Source of the DNA: Collinsella ureilytica
GTDB taxonomy: Bacteria; Actinomycetota; Coriobacteriia; Coriobacteriales; Coriobacteriaceae
Reading direction: 5' to 3'
DNA length: 47,572 nt
Assembly (NCBI RefSeq): GCF_019795105.1
Contig: NZ_JAIMFO010000011.1
Location: 1 to 47,572 of the forward strand
Shown: in pieces, positions 44,204 to 47,572 of the stretch
How the letters are laid out: each line of letters starts with the position of its first letter
Position numbering within the stretch: the first letter of the stretch is position 1
Notes under the pieces: generated by a model
Told to the model about the DNA's origin: nothing
What the model saw: only the letters and a program-made list of their open reading frames with translations
Databases searched by the model: none
Translations under genes and position numbers: made by a program

Positions 44204-45331
44204 CTATTTGTCCCAATTGCCTAAATTTTCCCATTTCTCAAACGCCATAGATACGGTCTCAACTAACTGTTCGGTGGTGGGTCGGACATAATGCTTGTCT
44301 GATATCGAATTCCCAGCATGCCCCATGAGATGCTCCACATGCTCTAGGTCGGCTCCAAGTGTCCATCGCATGTAGGTACGCCATGAGTTGCGTAGATTTC
44401 TAAGTAGATAGCAGGGAAGACCGGCTGACTTACAAATACGTTTCCATTCAGACCGCCGATAATAATCTGTGACCGGCTCACCTAGCCCATTGTGAGTAAT
44501 TAGCCCGGTTCCCGCTCTCTTCGCGGTGTTTATCACGATTTTTGAGAATGGTTCGGGAATAATAACTGTTCGCTCGCTCTGTTCGTTTTTAAGCGTGTAA
44601 TCAAGCACTCCTAGCCTATCTACCTGAGCATTAATCGCAACCGCTGCACAGAGCATCCCGTTAGACGCGGTTATTGCCTGTACATCGGCACCTGTCGGGG
44701 CGAGAGACTCGCCTACGCGGCATGAACCGAACGCCGCCAAAATGATAGCTATACGCAGCGAGCTATCCTTGGCAGCTTTTACTAGCGCCGCGCATTCATC
44801 AAGCGTGTAAATTCCCTTGTCACGCTCAATCACGCCTTTTTTCTTATCGCTCGGGCGGTTGGTATCGTATTTCACTTTAAAGGGGTTCGCTGGTATCAGT
44901 TCATAGCGCACGGCATACTCCATTACAGGGCGAAGGATATTGAATGCGCGTTTTGTCTGAGAAGCCGTAAGGGTAAGTAGCCATTCTTGTATTTCGATCG
45001 GGTGTACGTCGGTTACAAGCCTGTTTTCCCACTTACCCCGTACCCGGTTCCATGCGCTCTTGTAATTGATCAAGCTATTTTTTGATAGCGTCTTCTCAGC
45101 GCGCGGCCAATACCAACGCTCAAACACATCACCTATAGTCACGCCTGGTGCGTCTTCATGGTGCGCTGTTTGCATCTGTGATAGATAGAGCCGCGCATCT
45201 TTTCTAGAGCCGTGAATCGTCTTAGAACAGCGCCGGTAGCCTTTTCCATCGTGCATATCGCCCCACCAACGGACGCGCCAACGGTTAGTCCCCGCTTTCT
45301 CGATGCATCCGTATGCGCTTCGCTGTGCCAT
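44204..45331 (-). CDS. int: Tyrosine site-specific integrase of a mobile element
   Basis: Phage/ICE-type integrase. N-terminal arm-binding-like region, then a SAM-like core-binding domain (about 65-150), then the catalytic domain. The first catalytic Arg is in GSCRVGESL, the second in LLRNLRNSW, and the C-terminal HLMGHAGNSISDKHY carries the His and nucleophilic Tyr. The usual first His of the HxxR box appears to be Arg here (RNLR). 375 aa. ATG 45331 has GGAGGAG upstream. It lies at the left end of the element, reading outward. Confidence 0.92.
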   Translation of the reverse strand: MAQRSAYGCIEKAGTNRWRVRWWGDMHDGKGYRRCSKTIHGSRKDARLYLSQMQTAHHEDAPGVTIGDVFERWYWPRAEKTLSKNSLINYKSAWNRVRGKWENRLVTDVHPIEIQEWLLTLTASQTKRAFNILRPVMEYAVRYELIPANPFKVKYDTNRPSDKKKGVIERDKGIYTLDECAALVKAAKDSSLRIAIILAAFGSCRVGESLAPTGADVQAITASNGMLCAAVAINAQVDRLGVLDYTLKNEQSERTVIIPEPFSKIVINTAKRAGTGLITHNGLGEPVTDYYRRSEWKRICKSAGLPCYLLRNLRNSWRTYMRWTLGADLEHVEHLMGHAGNSISDKHYVRPTTEQLVETVSMAFEKWENLGNWDK

Positions 45332-45411
45332 TGGCTCTCCTCCTTACGCTATGGGAGAAAGAAGGCGAGGGTTCCGTAGAAGTCCCCCCGCCATAGCCGA
45401 CTTAAAGCCTA

Positions 45412-45439
45412 CCATTATCCGCCTTCACACTTATAATGG
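45412..45439. promoter_or_regulatory. Inverted repeat upstream of the integrase
   Basis: CCATTAT (45412-45418) and ATAATGG (45433-45439), exact complements 14 bases apart, about 80 bases before the integrase start. A possible operator controlling integrase expression. Confidence 0.4.
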
Positions 45440-45475
45440 CTTTGTCTCTCCACCGTGTGTGCGATGAGACCCTCT

Positions 45476-45497
45476 GGGGGCGTTTAGTAGCGCCCCC
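45476..45497. terminator. GC-rich hairpin downstream of the repressor gene
   Basis: GGGGGCG (45476-45482) and CGCCCCC (45491-45497) with an eight-base loop, 17 bases beyond the repressor stop. There is no T run in the minus-strand direction (a TGCTTTT tail exists on the plus strand), so its direction is unclear. Confidence 0.4.
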
Positions 45498-45513
45498 TGC
45501 TTTTCAGAAACTG

Positions 45514-45891
45514 CTAGACCGCTTTCTTTTTCTCAACTTGCCGCGAATCTACCTCTGACGCTTTTGACATGCCCGCATAATCGCGGGCCGTCATTGTTAG
45601 TGCGCGTCGCCTTTCAGGTGTAGCTGCACGATAGTCACGCAATAAAATCTCTTCATCATGTGAAATGTGCGGAGACCCGGTCATTGGGTGGTCTTCGTAC
45701 CAATTACAAAGATCGTTTGGAGTAACGCCGAGCGCATGAGCGCATGCAGGGATGTACTCAAACGGAACCCCCGTTTCCATTCGCTCCCATCCACCTAAAA
45801 CGCGGCTGCTTACTCCTATAGCGTCTGCAAGCTCGCTCTGCTTCATCTTTTTCTTTTCGCGAAAGTCCCGAATACGGAGTTTGTACGACAT
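45514..45891 (-). CDS. XRE-family repressor (CI-like) of the mobile element
   Basis: N-terminal helix-turn-helix of the XRE type (about residues 5-60: MKQSELADAIGVSSRVLGGWER), followed by a short C-terminal region rich in charged residues, without a visible LexA/CI-type protease part. 125 aa from ATG 45891, chosen because GGAGG lies eight bases upstream; an upstream start at 45906 is possible. Divergent from a second XRE gene, with three operator-like sites between them, so it probably controls both promoters. Confidence 0.85.
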   Translation of the reverse strand: MSYKLRIRDFREKKKMKQSELADAIGVSSRVLGGWERMETGVPFEYIPACAHALGVTPNDLCNWYEDHPMTGSPHISHDEEILLRDYRAATPERRRALTMTARDYAGMSKASEVDSRQVEKKKAV

Positions 45892-45912
45892 ATTAGTTAC
45901 CTCCATAGGCGA

Positions 45913-45941
45913 ATATTACCCCTAATTACCAGCATTGTCTA
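45913..45941 (-). promoter_or_regulatory. Repressor promoter (minus strand)
   Basis: On the minus strand TAGACA (45936-45941) and TAATAT (45913-45918) are 17 bases apart. The upstream edge of the -35 overlaps the leftmost operator-like site. Confidence 0.7.
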
Positions 45942-46011
45942 CAAAATCTGAACTTTTTAGTTGACAAGTACAGAATCAGTACCTATAGTGGCAATAGTTA
46001 CAGATTCCGTA
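45940..46011. promoter_or_regulatory. Three operator-like sites between the divergent repressors
   Basis: The palindromic pattern TACnGAnTCnGTA occurs at 45969-45981 (TACAGAATCAGTA) and 45999-46011 (TACAGATTCCGTA), with a weaker match at 45940-45952 (TACAAAATCTGAA). Centres are 29 and 30 bases apart, about three helical turns. The middle site lies between the -35 and -10 of the rightward promoter; the left site touches the leftward -35. Confidence 0.7.
45961..45989 (+). promoter_or_regulatory. Rightward promoter of the Cro-like gene
   Basis: Consensus TTGACA (45961-45966) and TATAGT (45984-45989), spacer 17. Operators lie inside and just downstream of it. Confidence 0.8.
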
Positions 46012-46027
46012 CCTGAAAGGAGGAGAA

Positions 46028-46270
46028 TTGGAAGACTTTAAATCAATGTTTGGTCATCGGCTAAAAGTTGCGCGGGTTGATGCCCGCTTGACACAAGCAG
46101 AACTCGCAGAGCGTGTCGGTCTAAGCAACAAGAGCGTGTCTCTTTATGAAAGCGGGGCGGTCTGCCCCGCGTTTGAGACGGTTTACGCCATCGCTGACGC
46201 ACTAAACGTATCCCCAAATGAGCTTTGTGGTTGGTGGACGCGGGATGAAAGCCCTCAAATCCCCGCCTAA
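46028..46270 (+). CDS. Small XRE-family regulator (Cro-like)
   Basis: An 80-aa protein that is almost only a helix-turn-helix domain (LKVARVDARLTQAELAERVG, SNKSVSLYESG). The likely start is TTG 46028, right after AGGAGG; ATG 46046 would shorten the first helix. It is the first gene of the rightward operon and the counterpart of the divergent repressor, matching a CI/Cro-type switch that chooses between a quiet and an active state of the element. Confidence 0.85.
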   Translation: MEDFKSMFGHRLKVARVDARLTQAELAERVGLSNKSVSLYESGAVCPAFETVYAIADALNVSPNELCGWWTRDESPQIPA

Positions 46271-46401
46271 AGGCAATTCCGTACCTTGAAAACAGCATAG
46301 AGCGTCGTTAACACCGACGGAAAAAGCGTTGATCTCTCGCGTGGTAAGGGATTCGTGCTTGAGCCAAAGGAAACGCGCACGAAAAACAGGCTCGCGGGGA
46401 C

Positions 46402-46494
46402 GTGTACCCCGAAAACAAACACGGTATCGAGAAAAAAAGAAAGGCCACCACAGACGCAACGTTGGAGCCTTTCTCGACCAAAAAGGAGGTCAAC
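46402..46494 (+). promoter_or_regulatory. Repeated leader with hairpin, copy 1
   Basis: A leader starting GTGTACCCC, with an A-rich run, then AGAAAGGC pairing with GCCTTTCT (stem of eight), then AAAAAGGAGG and the start codon. The same layout recurs at 47469-47558. The 45 bases at 46464-46508 are identical with 47528-47572. No T run follows the hairpin. Confidence 0.75.
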
Positions 46495-46812
46495 ATGAAT
46501 ACTACTACAAAGCAGACGCGCCGTGAAGGCGTAACAGACCTGCTAGCACGCCTTGAAAGTGTGCGCTCGCGTATGGATATCGCAGAAGCGATTGATGTAT
46601 CAACCGCGCTTAAGTTCGCAGTTGCGGCGGGCTTGCCCCCGAAACTCGCATACACATTCTCAGAAACAGCCCGATTCACCGGCTTTGATGAGCGAAGCCT
46701 TCGAAATGAAATGGACGCAGGGCGGCTCCATGCCGTCTGTCCGGTTGGTCAGGCACGCGGTTACCGTATCCCGGTTAACGAGATAGACCGCTGGATGACA
46801 GAGGAGTTCTAA
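46495..46812 (+). CDS. Excisionase-like small DNA-binding protein
   Basis: 105 aa. The C-terminal half looks like an excisionase/MerR-type winged helix: FSETARFTGFDERSLRNEM for the helix-turn-helix, then GRLHAVCPVG and GYRIPVNEIDRWM. The N-terminal half is helical and not recognised. ATG 46495 has AAGGAGG upstream and opens with MNTTTKQTRR. A second gene with the same leader and the same first codons begins at 47559. Probably directs excision or regulates the element. Confidence 0.75.
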   Translation: MNTTTKQTRREGVTDLLARLESVRSRMDIAEAIDVSTALKFAVAAGLPPKLAYTFSETARFTGFDERSLRNEMDAGRLHAVCPVGQARGYRIPVNEIDRWMTEEF

Positions 46813-46813
46813 T

Positions 46814-47197
46814 ATGAAGGCATTCAGAATATGTTCAGATTTTGTCATGGTTATGCATGTAATTAAAACCGATGATAACGTTTATTTTTGTTACGAGGAT
46901 ATCATCAATGGGATTAGCAGCCCTGAGGGTCGTGAGTTCGTAGATGGCTTGATTGTGGATGAAAAAAAAGAGTTTCTAATTGAAGTAGACCCTCATCAGA
47001 TGCAGCGCAGGACGTTTATAACTCTTAGCGATTTTACCAGCATCGCAATTTCAACAGACATTTCATACAACTCATCTTTCGCAGCATTCATACGTTATTA
47101 CGCATTCCCAGCTATTCAATATGAGATTCACACGACTCAAGTAGCTTGTGCAGAGGTCACAGCCGCTCAGCTGGAAGAGGCGGGTGAATCAAAATGA
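46814..47197 (+). CDS. Hypothetical protein of the mobile element
   Basis: 127 aa, no family recognised. It starts one base after the previous stop, with GAGGAG seven bases upstream, and ends overlapping the next small ORF, so it is likely translated as part of a coupled chain. The protein is mixed in composition with several hydrophobic beta-type stretches (MVMHVIKTDDNVYFCY) and no signal peptide. More AT-rich than the host genes to the left. Confidence 0.6.
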   Translation: MKAFRICSDFVMVMHVIKTDDNVYFCYEDIINGISSPEGREFVDGLIVDEKKEFLIEVDPHQMQRRTFITLSDFTSIAISTDISYNSSFAAFIRYYAFPAIQYEIHTTQVACAEVTAAQLEEAGESK

Positions 47198-47337
47198 TTA
47201 TGTCGCTTCTTTTTTACCTGCATGACAAATATCGCGCGTTTGAAGACAGCTTAACCGACCGTCAAAATGGGTGGTTATGTGCGATTGAATTTTTAATCTT
47301 GATTCTTCTCACCAGGCTTGCGGAGGGGAGTGTATGA
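47194..47337 (+). CDS. Small membrane-type hypothetical protein
   Basis: 47 aa, starting MIMSLLFYLHDKY, with one likely membrane segment near the end (WLCAIEFLILILLT). Its ATG overlaps the previous stop (ATGA) and its stop overlaps the next ATG. No own strong ribosome site, so coupling to the upstream gene is likely. Function unknown. Confidence 0.5.
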   Translation: MIMSLLFYLHDKYRAFEDSLTDRQNGWLCAIEFLILILLTRLAEGSV

Positions 47338-47441
47338 GCTGGCAAACATCCTTTTTATATCGTCGCTGGATCGAGTTCGAAATGGATGAAATGCCACTCA
47401 AAGACCGACCACGCTTTGGTAAGGCGGTTGAGTTTGGATAG
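47334..47441 (+). CDS. Small hypothetical protein
   Basis: 35 aa (MSWQTSFLYRRW to KAVEFG). GGAGGGG lies five bases before ATG 47334, which overlaps the preceding stop as ATGA. The ribosome site and overlap support that it is made. No family recognised. Confidence 0.45.
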   Translation: MSWQTSFLYRRWIEFEMDEMPLKDRPRFGKAVEFG

Positions 47442-47468
47442 TGGACTCATTCAAAAAATCCCGGGGAG

Positions 47469-47558
47469 GTGTACCCCCAGAAGAAAACACATCACATCAA
47501 AAAAAGAAAGGCTACCACCCACCAAGAGGAGCCTTTCTCGACCAAAAAGGAGGTCAAC
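47469..47558 (+). promoter_or_regulatory. Repeated leader with hairpin, copy 2
   Basis: Same layout as 46402-46494: GTGTACCCC, an A-rich run, AGAAAGGCT pairing with AGCCTTTCT (nine pairs), then AAAAAGGAGG. The arms are kept while the loop differs between the copies. Confidence 0.75.
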
Positions 47559-47572
47559 ATGAATACTACTAC
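47559..47572 (+). CDS. Start of a second excisionase-like gene (cut by window edge)
   Basis: ATG 47559 follows the repeated leader and encodes MNTT, identical with the start of the gene at 46495, before the window ends. Whether the rest is a paralogue cannot be seen. Confidence 0.5.

Noticed and set aside
1-47572. CRISPR array
   Set aside because: No set of regularly spaced identical short repeats with unique spacers; the 57-bp array is contiguous and degenerate.

Overview
The window looks like a chromosomal segment of a host-associated member of the Coriobacteriia (Actinomycetota), most likely the Atopobiaceae (Atopobium/Lancefieldella/Olsenella type). This rests on moderate base composition, AGGAGG-type ribosome binding sites, many PTS sugar systems, LPXTG surface proteins and the gene repertoire. 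No 16S or other taxonomic marker is present, so the assignment is an inference.

Left part (1-29400). A wrecked defence gene (81-2917) fuses a PLD/SNF2-type helicase to the tail of a type III restriction subunit and carries a nonsense mutation and a frameshift. It is followed by a Kup potassium transporter. A divergent sugar unit (5311-10747) has a HAD phosphatase, RpiB and an AlsE/Rpe-type epimerase on one side, and a TIM-barrel epimerase, a Glc-family EIIBC permease and a DeoR regulator on the other; its content fits uptake of a rare hexose such as allose or allulose. argG-argH follow, preceded by what looks like an arginine attenuator: a leader peptide ending in seven arginine codons, an antiterminator arm and an intrinsic terminator. 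A second sugar operon (14698-21880) has a GntR regulator, a mannose-family PTS (IIA, IIB, IIC, IID), a zinc dehydrogenase, an FGGY kinase and a class II aldolase. Housekeeping genes ndk, rpsA, a PepV-like dipeptidase and pstSCAB complete this part.

Middle part (29401-44200). On the minus strand lie an ABC-F ATPase, an MGMT-type alkyltransferase, a HAD phosphatase, trpS and a TagO/WecA-type transferase. A tRNA-Ala(CGC) on the plus strand follows. Next come two LPXTG cell-wall proteins separated by a decayed priA relic. The region carries duplicated terminator cassettes, a 78-bp repeat present in inverted orientation 12.7 kb away, and a degenerate tandem array of about 57 bp next to a PflA-like radical SAM gene.

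Right part (44204-47572). This is the left end of an integrated mobile element. It has a tyrosine integrase, a CI/Cro-like divergent repressor pair with three evenly spaced operator-like sites, an excisionase-like gene and a chain of tiny overlapping ORFs. A leader of about 105 bp upstream of the excisionase-like gene is repeated at the window edge, where a second copy of that gene starts. Between the radical SAM gene and the integrase lies an unassigned block (43862-44021) with the features of a folded RNA.
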